Positions 8,696-17,545 of a stretch of 64,000 bases of DNA are shown here, in pieces. Location of the stretch: contig NZ_JAPHUF010000010.1 in assembly GCF_026196735.1 (NCBI RefSeq), forward strand, positions 88,654 through 152,653, given 5' to 3'. The DNA is from Sulfurimonas sp. (GTDB lineage: Bacteria > Campylobacterota > Campylobacteria > Campylobacterales > Sulfurimonadaceae). Positions within the stretch are counted from its first letter, which is position 1. Each line of letters begins with the position of its first letter. A model generated the notes under the pieces. That model was not told the origin of the DNA and searched no databases. It saw nothing but the letters and a program-made list of their open reading frames with translations. The position numbers and the translations under genes are program-made.

Positions 8696-9730
8696 ATGAA
8701 AATAGGCATTTTAACCTTTCACGACGGATTTAACTTTGGAGCATACTTACAAGTTTATTCACAACATAAGTTTTTATTAAGTCAGGGTATTGAGAATGAA
8801 ATAATAAATTATAAAAATTTTAGACATTGGTGGGAAGAGTATAAAGTTTTTTTGTGTACAAAGAATCCTGTTACATTATTTACTAATATCATAAAAATAT
8901 TTAAGTTTAAAAAAGAGCATGATAAATTAAAGTTCTCAAAATTTACATTTGATGTTAGCAATACAGATGAATATGATCTTATTATTGTTGGTAGTGATGA
9001 AATTTGGAACTATAATAATCCATTATTTGGTTTAGATGAAGTCTATTTCTCAAAAAGCTTAAAATTTAAAAAAATAATTTCTTATGCTGCAAGTTTTGGT
9101 ACTGTAAACTGTGATGAGGCATTGAATGAAAACGTTAAAAAATGTTTAAACAGTTTTAGTAGTATATCAGTTAGAGATACCAACTCAAAGTGTATAATAG
9201 AAAAAAACTTATCTAAAAAGCCTATTATGACAGTAGATCCTACATTTTTAATTGAATTTAATGATTTGCCGGCTATTAGTACATCTAATTATATTTTAGT
9301 ATATGGTGCTGGATTTTCAGATACTATTATAAAAGAGGCTATAGCGCTTAGTCGCAATAAAAATAAACAATTACTTTCCGTAGGATATAAAAATAAATGG
9401 TGTGATAGAAATATTATTGGGATTGATCCTTTTACATGGATGTCTTATATGAAAAATGCAGACTTTATCGTAACAACAATGTTCCATGGTACAATGTTTT
9501 CAGTTAAGTTTCGAAGAAATTTTATTTTAGAGCTAACCCCCTATAGAAAAAATAAATTAGTTTATTTTTTAGATAAATTTAATTTAGACTCAATTATTTA
9601 TAATAAAGAAAAGAGTGTTGAAGATATGTATAATACTGGAATAAACTATGCTGATATAAATAATAAATTAGAGGATTTTATAAAAGAATCCAAGGAATAT
9701 TTACTTGATAATATTAATGAGCTAAAATGA
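8696..9730 (+). CDS. Polysaccharide pyruvyltransferase-family protein
   Basis: A 344-aa protein of the PF04230 family (CsaB/WcaK type). The start MKIGILTFHDGFNFGAYLQ is the typical opening of this group; later marks are IVGSDEIWN, ISYAASFG, VDPTFL and a C-terminal TTMFHGTMFSVKF block. Family members transfer pyruvate as a ketal to sugar residues, and some act in exopolysaccharide assembly with an uncertain reaction. A pyruvylated residue in the glycan is plausible. It overlaps the next glycosyltransferase gene by four bases. Confidence 0.82.
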   Translation: MKIGILTFHDGFNFGAYLQVYSQHKFLLSQGIENEIINYKNFRHWWEEYKVFLCTKNPVTLFTNIIKIFKFKKEHDKLKFSKFTFDVSNTDEYDLIIVGSDEIWNYNNPLFGLDEVYFSKSLKFKKIISYAASFGTVNCDEALNENVKKCLNSFSSISVRDTNSKCIIEKNLSKKPIMTVDPTFLIEFNDLPAISTSNYILVYGAGFSDTIIKEAIALSRNKNKQLLSVGYKNKWCDRNIIGIDPFTWMSYMKNADFIVTTMFHGTMFSVKFRRNFILELTPYRKNKLVYFLDKFNLDSIIYNKEKSVEDMYNTGINYADINNKLEDFIKESKEYLLDNINELK

Positions 9731-10833
9731 TGAAACTTTTGTTTGATCACCAAATATTCACACTGCAAAAGTATGGTGGGATCTCAAGGTATTTTTATGA
9801 ATTAATAAAAGAGTTTAATCATATGGAAGGTATAGAACCTTCTACTTCTCTTATATTTTCAAATAACCATTATATATCATCGAAAAATGATGTAAAACAT
9901 ATTTCTTTCTTTCCAGACAGTGAATTTAGAGGAAAACAGAGATTTATGAATCTATTTAACAAAACTAATTCTGTTTATCAGATAAGTAAGCAAAGCTTTG
10001 ATATTTTTCACCCTACATACTACGATCCATATTTTTTGAGTTATATAGGAGACAAACCATTTGTTCTTACAGTTTATGACATGATTCATGAGAGGTTTAA
10101 CGATACATTTTCAACAGAAGATAAAACATCTGAACAAAAAAGAATGTTAGTAGAAAAAGCTTCAAAAATTATTGCCATTTCCCAAAGTACTAAAAGAGAT
10201 CTAATTGAATTATTTGGTCTAGAAGCATCAAAGATTGAAGTAGTCTATCTTGGTAACTCTATGATTTCAAATACTAATCAGAATTCTAATCTCAAGATAC
10301 CGAAAAAATATATACTTTTTGTTGGTTCTAGGGGTGGATATAAAAATTTTGATAAATTTATAAAAAGTATATCAAAACTGTTAAATGAAGATAGAGAATT
10401 ATCGATTGTTTGTGCGGGTGGTGGAAAATTTAAAACATCAGAGAACGAAATGTTTATTACATTAGATATCAATCATCAGGTACATCAATTTGACTTAGAT
10501 GATAGTAAATTGCAACTACTATATAATAATGCATTAATGTTTGTTTTTCCTTCTTTATATGAAGGGTTTGGTATTCCTATACTCGAGTCATTTGCATGTG
10601 AGTGTCCTTTAGTATGTAGTAATACTAGTTCACTACCGGAGATTGCTGGAGATGGAGCAAAATATTTCGATCCAAATGATGAAGAATCAATCTTTAGTGC
10701 AGTCTCTGAAGTCCTATACAATAAAAATTTAAGAGATGACTTAGTAGAAAGAGGAAGAAAAAGACTTAAGCATTTTTCATGGAAAAAAACAGCGCTAGAA
10801 ACTAAAAAAATTTATGAAAGTATCTTACAATGA
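9727..10833 (+). CDS. Glycosyltransferase family 4
   Basis: A 368-aa GT-B glycosyltransferase. The N-terminal acceptor domain opens with a DHQIF...YGGISRYFYEL segment. The C-terminal nucleotide-sugar domain shows FVGSRGGYKN and the E-x7-E motif in PSLYEGFGIPILESFACECP, followed by SSLPEIAGDGAKYFDP. This layout is typical of mannosyl- and related transferases of O-antigen loci. It is directly upstream of the GDP-mannose dehydratase gene, so a GDP-activated mannose derivative is a reasonable guess for its donor, but this is not shown by the sequence. Confidence 0.85.
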   Translation: MMKLLFDHQIFTLQKYGGISRYFYELIKEFNHMEGIEPSTSLIFSNNHYISSKNDVKHISFFPDSEFRGKQRFMNLFNKTNSVYQISKQSFDIFHPTYYDPYFLSYIGDKPFVLTVYDMIHERFNDTFSTEDKTSEQKRMLVEKASKIIAISQSTKRDLIELFGLEASKIEVVYLGNSMISNTNQNSNLKIPKKYILFVGSRGGYKNFDKFIKSISKLLNEDRELSIVCAGGGKFKTSENEMFITLDINHQVHQFDLDDSKLQLLYNNALMFVFPSLYEGFGIPILESFACECPLVCSNTSSLPEIAGDGAKYFDPNDEESIFSAVSEVLYNKNLRDDLVERGRKRLKHFSWKKTALETKKIYESILQ

Positions 10834-11804
10834 AAACAGCTATAATTACTGGAATTAGTGGGCAAGATGGACCTTATTTGGCTAAACTTCTATTAGAAAA
10901 TGGTTACAAGGTGATTGGAACAGTTCGAAGTTACAGATGTGCAAATACAAAAAGTTTAGAGTATCTTGGAATTGAAAATGATGTACTAATTGAAGAAGTT
11001 GATCTTCTAGATTTGACGAATGTTATTCGCATAATAAAAAAATATAATCCAGATGAAATTTATAATTTAGCTGCTCAAAGTTCAGTTGGACTTTCATTTG
11101 AGCAGCCAATTGGAACATTTTCGTTTAACACTACATCAGTAAATAACTTACTAGAATGCCTAAGAGTATTTAGTCCTGACACAAGGTTATATCAAGCATC
11201 AAGCAGTGAGATGTATGGTAGAGTTAAAAACATGCCTATTAATATAGAGACTCCAATGCATCCCATAAGCCCATATGGTATCTCTAAAATGTCTTCATAT
11301 TTTATGATATCAACATATAGAGAATCTTATGATATATTTGCTTCTAATGGTGTTTTATTTAATCATGAGTCATATTTAAGAAGTGACAATTTTTTTATTA
11401 AAAAAGTTATCAGAAGCGCATTAGAGATAAAAAATAAAAAAATAAAAAATTTAAGGCTTGGTAATCTTGATGTCAAGCGAGATTTTGGATTTGCACCAAA
11501 ATATGTAGAAGCAATGTGGAAAATTTTACAAGCAGACACTCCAGATGACTTTATTATATGTTCAGGAAAGTCAATACAACTTAGAGATATCGTAGAGTTT
11601 GTATTTGATAGAATGAACCTAGATAGGAATCTTATTATAGAGGATGAAAAGCTATTTAGACCAAATGAAATTGAAGAAATATATGGAGATAATAGCAAAG
11701 CAAAAAATATTTTGGGATGGGAATATGACATGTCATTTTTTGATATATTAGATATATTAATAGAAGAAGAAAAAAATTCAAAAGTTATTAGAAGTTTTAA
11801 GTAA
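10830..11804 (+). CDS. gmd: GDP-mannose 4,6-dehydratase
   Basis: A 324-aa extended short-chain dehydrogenase. The N-terminal TGISGQDGPYLAKLLL is the characteristic NADP-binding motif of Gmd, followed by NLAAQSSVGLSF, SSSEMYG and YGISK with the catalytic Tyr and Lys. It converts GDP-D-mannose to GDP-4-keto-6-deoxymannose, precursor of fucose, rhamnose, perosamine or colitose branches. No GDP-fucose synthase or perosamine aminotransferase is in the window, so the next step must be done elsewhere or by the SDR at 12595. It overlaps both neighbouring glycosyltransferase genes. Confidence 0.9.
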   Translation: MKTAIITGISGQDGPYLAKLLLENGYKVIGTVRSYRCANTKSLEYLGIENDVLIEEVDLLDLTNVIRIIKKYNPDEIYNLAAQSSVGLSFEQPIGTFSFNTTSVNNLLECLRVFSPDTRLYQASSSEMYGRVKNMPINIETPMHPISPYGISKMSSYFMISTYRESYDIFASNGVLFNHESYLRSDNFFIKKVIRSALEIKNKKIKNLRLGNLDVKRDFGFAPKYVEAMWKILQADTPDDFIICSGKSIQLRDIVEFVFDRMNLDRNLIIEDEKLFRPNEIEEIYGDNSKAKNILGWEYDMSFFDILDILIEEEKNSKVIRSFK

Positions 11805-12598
11805 TGCAAAAAGCAGTTGATAATCCACTAATATCAATTATTACAGTAGTTTTTAATGCTGAAAAATACATTGAAGAGACGATATTAAGTGTGATAAATC
11901 AAAGTTATGAAAATATTGAATATATTATTGTAGATGGGGGATCTACAGATGGAACAATTGATATTATTAAAAAATATGAAGACAGTATTGATTATTGGAT
12001 TAGTGAGAAAGACAGTGGTATTTATGACGCCATGAATAAAGGAATTGACATAGCAAGTGGAGATTGGATTAATTTCATGAATGCTGGCGATAAGTTTTAT
12101 GAAAATAAAACTTGTAATAGCATATTTAAAGATAATAAAAATTTTGATAATGCAGATGTCTTGTATGGAGACCTTATTGTAGATTATGGTAAGTTTCAAA
12201 GATTTGAAAAAGCAAGAAGCATTAACGGTATGTGGAAGGGTATGATTTTTTCTCATCAGAGCTCTTTTATACATAGTGATTATCATAAAGAGCATAAATA
12301 TAGACTTAACTATGATATAGCAGGAGATTTTGAATTTTTTTATAATACATTTAAGAAAAATAAAAAGTTTAAGTACATCAATAATATAATTTCTATAATG
12401 GATGTAAATGGTTTATCTGATGGCAACAGGTTTAAATCGATACGCCAAATGCATCAAATAGTAAATGATAATGGTTTTTCATTAAAGTATAATATTTACT
12501 ATCTATATCTGTATATTGATCAATTTATTAGAAAAGCAGTCAAACTATTTCTGCCAAAAAGTATTATAGATATGATAAAAGTTAAAGGTATTCATTGA
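11804..12598 (+). CDS. Glycosyltransferase family 2
   Basis: A 264-aa GT-A enzyme of the WcaE/WbbD-like type. It starts with PLISIITVVFNAEKYIEETILSV-type sequence, then VDGGSTDGT for nucleotide binding, ISEKDSGIYDAMNKGI and NAGDKF, which carries the metal-binding acidic motif. The C-terminal 60 residues are amphipathic and may contact the membrane. It adds one sugar of the repeat unit; donor and linkage are unknown. Its ATG overlaps the gmd stop by one base (TAATG). Confidence 0.88.
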   Translation: MQKAVDNPLISIITVVFNAEKYIEETILSVINQSYENIEYIIVDGGSTDGTIDIIKKYEDSIDYWISEKDSGIYDAMNKGIDIASGDWINFMNAGDKFYENKTCNSIFKDNKNFDNADVLYGDLIVDYGKFQRFEKARSINGMWKGMIFSHQSSFIHSDYHKEHKYRLNYDIAGDFEFFYNTFKKNKKFKYINNIISIMDVNGLSDGNRFKSIRQMHQIVNDNGFSLKYNIYYLYLYIDQFIRKAVKLFLPKSIIDMIKVKGIH

Positions 12599-13419
12599 CA
12601 CTAATTATAGGAAAAAGAAGTAATCTTTCAAAAAAAATATTTGAACAATTTGATGATTGCGTATTAATCTCTTCTTCAGAAATTGACAATAATTTGGAGT
12701 CTATTTTGAAGTATTGCAACAGTGGTGTTGTCAATATAATTTTAAATAATTTTCAAGCTTCAGTATTGTTGAATGATGATAATGACTTTGATGACTATAT
12801 TATTAAGTCTCTTTTGAACACTTCTCGCATATTATCATTTTTAATAAATAATAATATTGTAATTAATAAATTAATCTATACAAGCAGCAGTTCCGTATAT
12901 GGTAACAATAAGTTTTGTTCAGAAAATGATCAAGTTAAACCAATGAGTTTGCAAGCAGCACTGAAAATTTCTAATGAAGAATTAATAAAAAGAATTTGTG
13001 CAAAAAATCAGATTAACTATACAATTGCAAGAGTATTTAATATGTATGGTGGAGATGATAAGTTTTCTGTTATAAGTAAAATCAAAGATTCTTGTTTGAA
13101 TAAGAAGACACTAAATATTATTAATGGCGGACGAGCGATTAGAGATTATATCAATATTGATGATGTTGTTTATATTTATAAAGTATTGATTTATAATAGA
13201 ACAAAATATCCTACTATTCTAAATGTTGCAAGCGGAAATGGGAAGAGGGTAATTGACATTATAAATAGTCTAAAAAGCAGAGGTGTTGTTATGGATATTA
13301 ATAACATCCAAAGAGATGAGATAAAAGCCTCTGTAGCAGATGTAACACTGCTAGGTGAAATTGTAGATACGGAAAAACTTTTGGATGTTAAAAACTTTTT
13401 GTTTAATAAGCTTAGTTAG
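12595..13419 (+). CDS. NAD-dependent epimerase/dehydratase-like SDR lacking the catalytic Tyr
   Basis: A 274-aa extended-SDR protein. The nucleotide-binding start is reduced (LIIGKRSNLSKKIF in place of a full TGxxGxxG), a SSSSVYG block is present, and RVFNMYGG plus INGGRAIRDYINIDDV match sugar-nucleotide epimerases. In the YxxxK position the sequence reads QAALK, so the usual catalytic Tyr is replaced by Gln. It may act on the keto-sugar made by Gmd, or may have lost activity. TTG start within a TTGA overlap with the preceding gene. Confidence 0.72.
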   Translation: MTLIIGKRSNLSKKIFEQFDDCVLISSSEIDNNLESILKYCNSGVVNIILNNFQASVLLNDDNDFDDYIIKSLLNTSRILSFLINNNIVINKLIYTSSSSVYGNNKFCSENDQVKPMSLQAALKISNEELIKRICAKNQINYTIARVFNMYGGDDKFSVISKIKDSCLNKKTLNIINGGRAIRDYINIDDVVYIYKVLIYNRTKYPTILNVASGNGKRVIDIINSLKSRGVVMDINNIQRDEIKASVADVTLLGEIVDTEKLLDVKNFLFNKLS

Positions 13420-13422
13420 TAG

Positions 13423-14544
13423 ATGAAAATTATAATTAATGCAACAAATCTTAAAATTGGTGGAGCACTTCAAGTAGCAATATCATTTATTTATGAGTGT
13501 CGAGAGTTTAATGAAAATGAGTACCATGTTTTTTTATCCCCATCTATGAAAGAAGAGGTTAATACAAAAAAGTTTCCACATAATTTTAAGTTTTATAATT
13601 TTGATAATCCTAGTAGGCTCATAGTATTTGATAAAACAATTAGTCTTTTAAATAGAATGGAAGCTGAAATAAAACCGGATTGTGTTTTTTCAGTTTTTGG
13701 ACCAACATATTGGAAACCAAAATCGAGACATGTTATGGGTTTTGCTAATGGATTGTACTTGTATGGAGATTTGCCCTATATGCAAAAAATGAAGGGTTTT
13801 GAAAAATTAAAATTTAATTTAATTAAATTGTATCATCAATTTCTTTTAAAAAAGAATGCAGACCTTTATGTTGTGCAAACAGTGGATATGAAAAATAGGT
13901 TATCTAAATTTATAGACAAGCCTAAAGAAAAGATAAGTGTTGTTTCTAGTAAATATCATTCTATATTTGAAAAAGAAATTAAAGATTTAAACTTATTGCC
14001 AAAAAAGGAAGCATGTGAATTTTGGTTTGTTACTATTTCAGCTTATTATCCGCACAAGAAATTGGATATAATAAATGAGTTAGTTGAAATTATAAAAGAA
14101 AAAGACTTACACATAAAGTTTATATTAACATTACCAAATGAAGTTATAGAAAGTAAATTTAAAAAATCAAAGGAATATATTATTAATTTAGGAACTGTAA
14201 AACTTGAAGAGTGTCCATATATATATTCAAAAGCAGATGCATTGTTTTTACCAACATTGATTGAAAGTTTTACAGCATCATATCCTGAAGCTATGGTGAT
14301 GAAAAAACCCATTTTAACATCAGGTTATTCTTTCGCAACTTCAGTCTGCAAAGATGCAGCACTTTATTTTAATCCGTATGATGTTGATGATGTTATGAAA
14401 CAGATAATAAAAATTTATTTAGATAAAGAGTTGTATCAAACAATGGTGTCAAAAGCTTTATCAATTGTTGAAGAATTACCTTCATCAAGGCAAAGGGCAG
14501 AAGAATATTTAAAGTTATGTAAAAAGGTTACAGAAGATGTTTAA
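13423..14544 (+). CDS. Glycosyltransferase family 4 (GT-B)
   Basis: A 373-aa glycosyltransferase. The start MKIIINATNLKIGGALQVA matches a GT4 subgroup of O-antigen loci in which GGALQ/GGGLQ marks the acceptor loop. The C-terminal domain has ISAYYPHKKLD and LFLPTLIESFTASYPEAMVMKKPILTS, which holds the E-x7-E motif. Donor and acceptor are not identifiable. It is separated from the upstream SDR by only three bases and overlaps the next dehydratase gene by eight. Confidence 0.82.
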   Translation: MKIIINATNLKIGGALQVAISFIYECREFNENEYHVFLSPSMKEEVNTKKFPHNFKFYNFDNPSRLIVFDKTISLLNRMEAEIKPDCVFSVFGPTYWKPKSRHVMGFANGLYLYGDLPYMQKMKGFEKLKFNLIKLYHQFLLKKNADLYVVQTVDMKNRLSKFIDKPKEKISVVSSKYHSIFEKEIKDLNLLPKKEACEFWFVTISAYYPHKKLDIINELVEIIKEKDLHIKFILTLPNEVIESKFKKSKEYIINLGTVKLEECPYIYSKADALFLPTLIESFTASYPEAMVMKKPILTSGYSFATSVCKDAALYFNPYDVDDVMKQIIKIYLDKELYQTMVSKALSIVEELPSSRQRAEEYLKLCKKVTEDV

Positions 14545-15559
14545 AAATAAAATATTACTTATCACAGGCGGAACAGGTTCTTTTGGAAATGCAGTTCTTA
14601 GAAATTTTTTAAATACAGATATTAAAGAAATAAGAATATTTTCCCGTGATGAATTAAAACAAGATGATATGCGTAAAAAGTACAACAATGATAAGTTAAA
14701 GTTTTATATTGGAGATGTTAGAGATATTAATTCTTTAGAAGATGCTTTAGTCGGTGTTGATTTTATTTTTCACGCGGCTGCTTTAAAACAAGTGCCATCT
14801 TGTGAATTTTACCCAATGCAAGCGGTACAAACAAATGTAGTAGGCACAGAAAATGTTTTAAATATAGCTATAAAATGCAAAGTTAAAAAAATAATAGTAT
14901 TAAGTACTGATAAAGCGGTATATCCTATAAATGCTATGGGAATCAGTAAAGCAATGATGGAAAAAGTTGCTGTTGCTAAATCAAGAAATCTTAATGATAG
15001 TGAAACTACAATTTGTTGTACAAGATATGGAAATGTTATGGCAAGTAGAGGTTCTGTAATACCTTTGTTTATAGAGCAGATTAAAAACAATCAAGAGATA
15101 ACTATTACAGATCCAAACATGACTAGATTTATGATGAGCTTGGATGATGCAGTTGACTTGGTGATGTTTGCTTTTAAAAATGGTAAAAATGGAGATATAT
15201 TTGTACAAAAATCCCCTGCTGCAACTATTGAACTTTTAGCAAATACTTTAAAAAACATGTTGAATAAAGAAGAACAAGTCATTAAAGTGATTGGTACAAG
15301 GCACGGTGAGAAATTATATGAAACACTTTTAACAAGAGAAGAAATGGTCCATGCTGTTGATATGGACGAATATTATAGAATACCTGCAGATATTAGGGAT
15401 TTAAACTATGGCAAATACTTTGAAGAGGGTGAAGTTATAACTGAAACTTCAGATTATCATTCTCATAATACTCATCAACTTGATGAAGGGGAGATGAAAC
15501 AGATGTTGCTATCTCTTAGGGAAATTCAAAAAGATTTAAAAGAGTTTGGAGTAATTTAA
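14537..15559 (+). CDS. fnlA: UDP-GlcNAc 4,6-dehydratase/5-epimerase (FnlA/WbjB/CapE/WbvB type)
   Basis: A 340-aa SDR of the inverting UDP-GlcNAc dehydratase group. Marks are TGGTGSFGNAVL for NADP, FSRDELKQDDMR typical of this subfamily, STDKA and MGISK, in which Met replaces the usual Tyr as in CapE and PseB. It makes a UDP-4-keto-6-deoxy-L-aminosugar. The two following genes encode a 2-epimerase of the FnlC type and an RmlD-like reductase, so the trio probably makes a UDP-L-6-deoxy-HexNAc (L-FucNAc, L-RhaNAc or L-QuiNAc). It overlaps the upstream glycosyltransferase gene. Confidence 0.88.
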   Translation: MFKNKILLITGGTGSFGNAVLRNFLNTDIKEIRIFSRDELKQDDMRKKYNNDKLKFYIGDVRDINSLEDALVGVDFIFHAAALKQVPSCEFYPMQAVQTNVVGTENVLNIAIKCKVKKIIVLSTDKAVYPINAMGISKAMMEKVAVAKSRNLNDSETTICCTRYGNVMASRGSVIPLFIEQIKNNQEITITDPNMTRFMMSLDDAVDLVMFAFKNGKNGDIFVQKSPAATIELLANTLKNMLNKEEQVIKVIGTRHGEKLYETLLTREEMVHAVDMDEYYRIPADIRDLNYGKYFEEGEVITETSDYHSHNTHQLDEGEMKQMLLSLREIQKDLKEFGVI

Positions 15560-16680
15560 TGAAAAAAGTGATGACCATAGTAGGAACTCGTCCGGAGATT
15601 ATAAAGCTAAGCAGAGTTATTTCTGAACTTGAAAAATATACTGATCACATATTAGTTCATAGTGGACAAAATTATGACTATGAGTTGAATGAAGTGTTTT
15701 TCAATGATATGGAGATCAAAAAACCAGATTATTTTTTAAATGCAGCAGCAGATAATGCAGCTAAAACTATTGCTAATGTAATTAGTAAATCTGATAAGTT
15801 GTTTGAAGAACTTAAACCTGACGCAGTTTTACTTTATGGCGATACGAATAGTTGTTTATCTGTGATTTCTGCTAAAAGAAGAAAAATACCTATTTTTCAT
15901 ATGGAAGCAGGTAACAGATGTTTTGACCAAAGAGTACCAGAAGAGATAAATAGAAAAATTGTGGATCAGCTTAGTGATATTAATATGACTTTAACTGAAC
16001 ATGCCAGAAGGTATTTGATTGATGAAGGTATACGACCAGAAACAATAATTAAAACAGGCTCTTCAATGCTTGAAGTTTTAGAGTATTATAAACAGGATAT
16101 TGAAAATTCAAAAATACTTGATAAGCTAAGTTTAAAGCCAAAAGAGTTTTTTATAGTGAGCGCTCATAGGGAAGAGAATATTGATTCAGAAGAAAATTTT
16201 AATAACTTGTTAGATTCTCTTAATAAAATTGCCAAAAAATATAATAAAAGAATTATAGTCTCCACACATCCAAGAACTAGAAAAAAACTTGAATCTTTAG
16301 AAAAAAAAGATTTTAATGAATTGATAGAATTTATGAAACCTTTAGGTTTTTTTGATTACATATCGTTACAGATGAACGCTTTTTGTGCTATATCTGACAG
16401 TGGGACAATTACTGAAGAATCATCACTGTTAGGTTTTCCTGCAATTACAATAAGACAAGCACATGAAAGACCTGAAGGTATGGATGAAGGCACATTAATA
16501 ATGTCTGGACTTACAAGTGAAAATATATTAAATTCTATAGAGATTGTAACCAAGCAAAATGCTGAAGAAAGTATGCATTTAATTAAAGATTATAATACCA
16601 ATAATGTTTCAAAAAAAGTTGTACGAATAATTCTAAGCTATATTGATTATATAAATAGAACTGTTTGGAAAAAATACTAG
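15559..16680 (+). CDS. UDP-N-acetyl-hexosamine 2-epimerase (WecB/FnlC type)
   Basis: A 373-aa epimerase of the WecB fold. It shows GTRPEIIKLSRV at the N-terminus, HSGQNYDY, LYGDTNS, the motif MEAGNRCFDQRVPEE characteristic of FnlC/WbjD/WbvD enzymes (WecB itself has an EAGLRT form), SAHREENID and a C-terminal DSGTITEESSLLGFPAI block for UDP binding. It epimerises carbon 2 of the L-6-deoxyaminosugar made by the dehydratase and reductase beside it. The start directly overlaps the dehydratase stop by one base. Confidence 0.87.
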   Translation: MKKVMTIVGTRPEIIKLSRVISELEKYTDHILVHSGQNYDYELNEVFFNDMEIKKPDYFLNAAADNAAKTIANVISKSDKLFEELKPDAVLLYGDTNSCLSVISAKRRKIPIFHMEAGNRCFDQRVPEEINRKIVDQLSDINMTLTEHARRYLIDEGIRPETIIKTGSSMLEVLEYYKQDIENSKILDKLSLKPKEFFIVSAHREENIDSEENFNNLLDSLNKIAKKYNKRIIVSTHPRTRKKLESLEKKDFNELIEFMKPLGFFDYISLQMNAFCAISDSGTITEESSLLGFPAITIRQAHERPEGMDEGTLIMSGLTSENILNSIEIVTKQNAEESMHLIKDYNTNNVSKKVVRIILSYIDYINRTVWKKY

Positions 16681-16681
16681 T

Positions 16682-17545
16682 ATGAAAAAAAAAGTTTTAA
16701 TACTTGGTTCTACCGGGATGCTCGGGCATCAGGTAGTGAATTATTTTTTAAAATTTAATGAATATGATATTGTAGATATTTCATTTAGAAATAAGCTTAG
16801 AAAAGAAACGATTATTTTAGATGTTACTAATAAGAATTTGCTTATGAAGACGATTAATAAAATAAGGCCAGATTATATTGTTAACTGTATAGGTATATTA
16901 ATAGATAGCTCAAATAATGATTTTACTAATGCAATATATATCAATGCTTATTTACCCCATTTACTAAAAGATATTGCAAACAATCTTAATGCAAAGTTAA
17001 TTCATGTATCTACTGACTGTGTATTTTCAGGTAAAAAAGGTAACTATATTGAAACAGACAAAAGGGATGGGCAGGATATTTATGCAAAAACTAAAATTTT
17101 GGGCGAAATAATTGACAACTACAATGTAACATTGAGAACATCAATCATTGGTCCTGAGTTGAAAACTAATGCTGAAGGTTTATTTCACTGGTTTATGAAT
17201 CAATCGGGAACTATAAATGGGTTTACGAAAGCTATTTGGTCAGGAGTTACTACATTAGAACTTGCAAAGGCAATAAAATGGGCTATAGAAAATGAAATAA
17301 CAGGCTTATATCATGTTACTAATGGTGAATCTATAAATAAATATGATTTACTTAATTTATTTAAAAAATATACTAAAAAAGAAATTGAAATTATTCCTGT
17401 TGATGATAAAGAAGTTGATAAGAGTTTTATAGATACTAGAAAAGAGATTGACTATGTAATACCAAGTTATGATGAGATGGTTAAGAACATGGTTGAAAAT
17501 ATACATAGTAATGATATGTACAGTCAATATAAAAGTGTTTTATAA
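16682..17545 (+). CDS. RmlD-like NDP-sugar 4-reductase
   Basis: A 287-aa SDR with GSTGMLGHQV for NADPH, a NCIGI block, STDCVFSGKKG and YAKTK with the catalytic Tyr and Lys. It is a single-domain RmlD-type reductase, shorter than FnlB/CapF, which carry an extra C-terminal cupin domain (about 370 aa). That favours the WbvB-WbvR-WbvD route of Vibrio cholerae O37 (UDP-L-RhaNAc, then UDP-L-QuiNAc) over the L-FucNAc route. The assignment rests on architecture and context, not on a computed alignment. Confidence 0.78.
   Translation: MKKKVLILGSTGMLGHQVVNYFLKFNEYDIVDISFRNKLRKETIILDVTNKNLLMKTINKIRPDYIVNCIGILIDSSNNDFTNAIYINAYLPHLLKDIANNLNAKLIHVSTDCVFSGKKGNYIETDKRDGQDIYAKTKILGEIIDNYNVTLRTSIIGPELKTNAEGLFHWFMNQSGTINGFTKAIWSGVTTLELAKAIKWAIENEITGLYHVTNGESINKYDLLNLFKKYTKKEIEIIPVDDKEVDKSFIDTRKEIDYVIPSYDEMVKNMVENIHSNDMYSQYKSVL

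Noticed and set aside
11363..11809. 148-codon minus-strand open frame across the end of gmd
   Set aside because: It is antisense to gmd and rich in Ser, Phe and Ile without any motif, and would interrupt the compact + strand operon.
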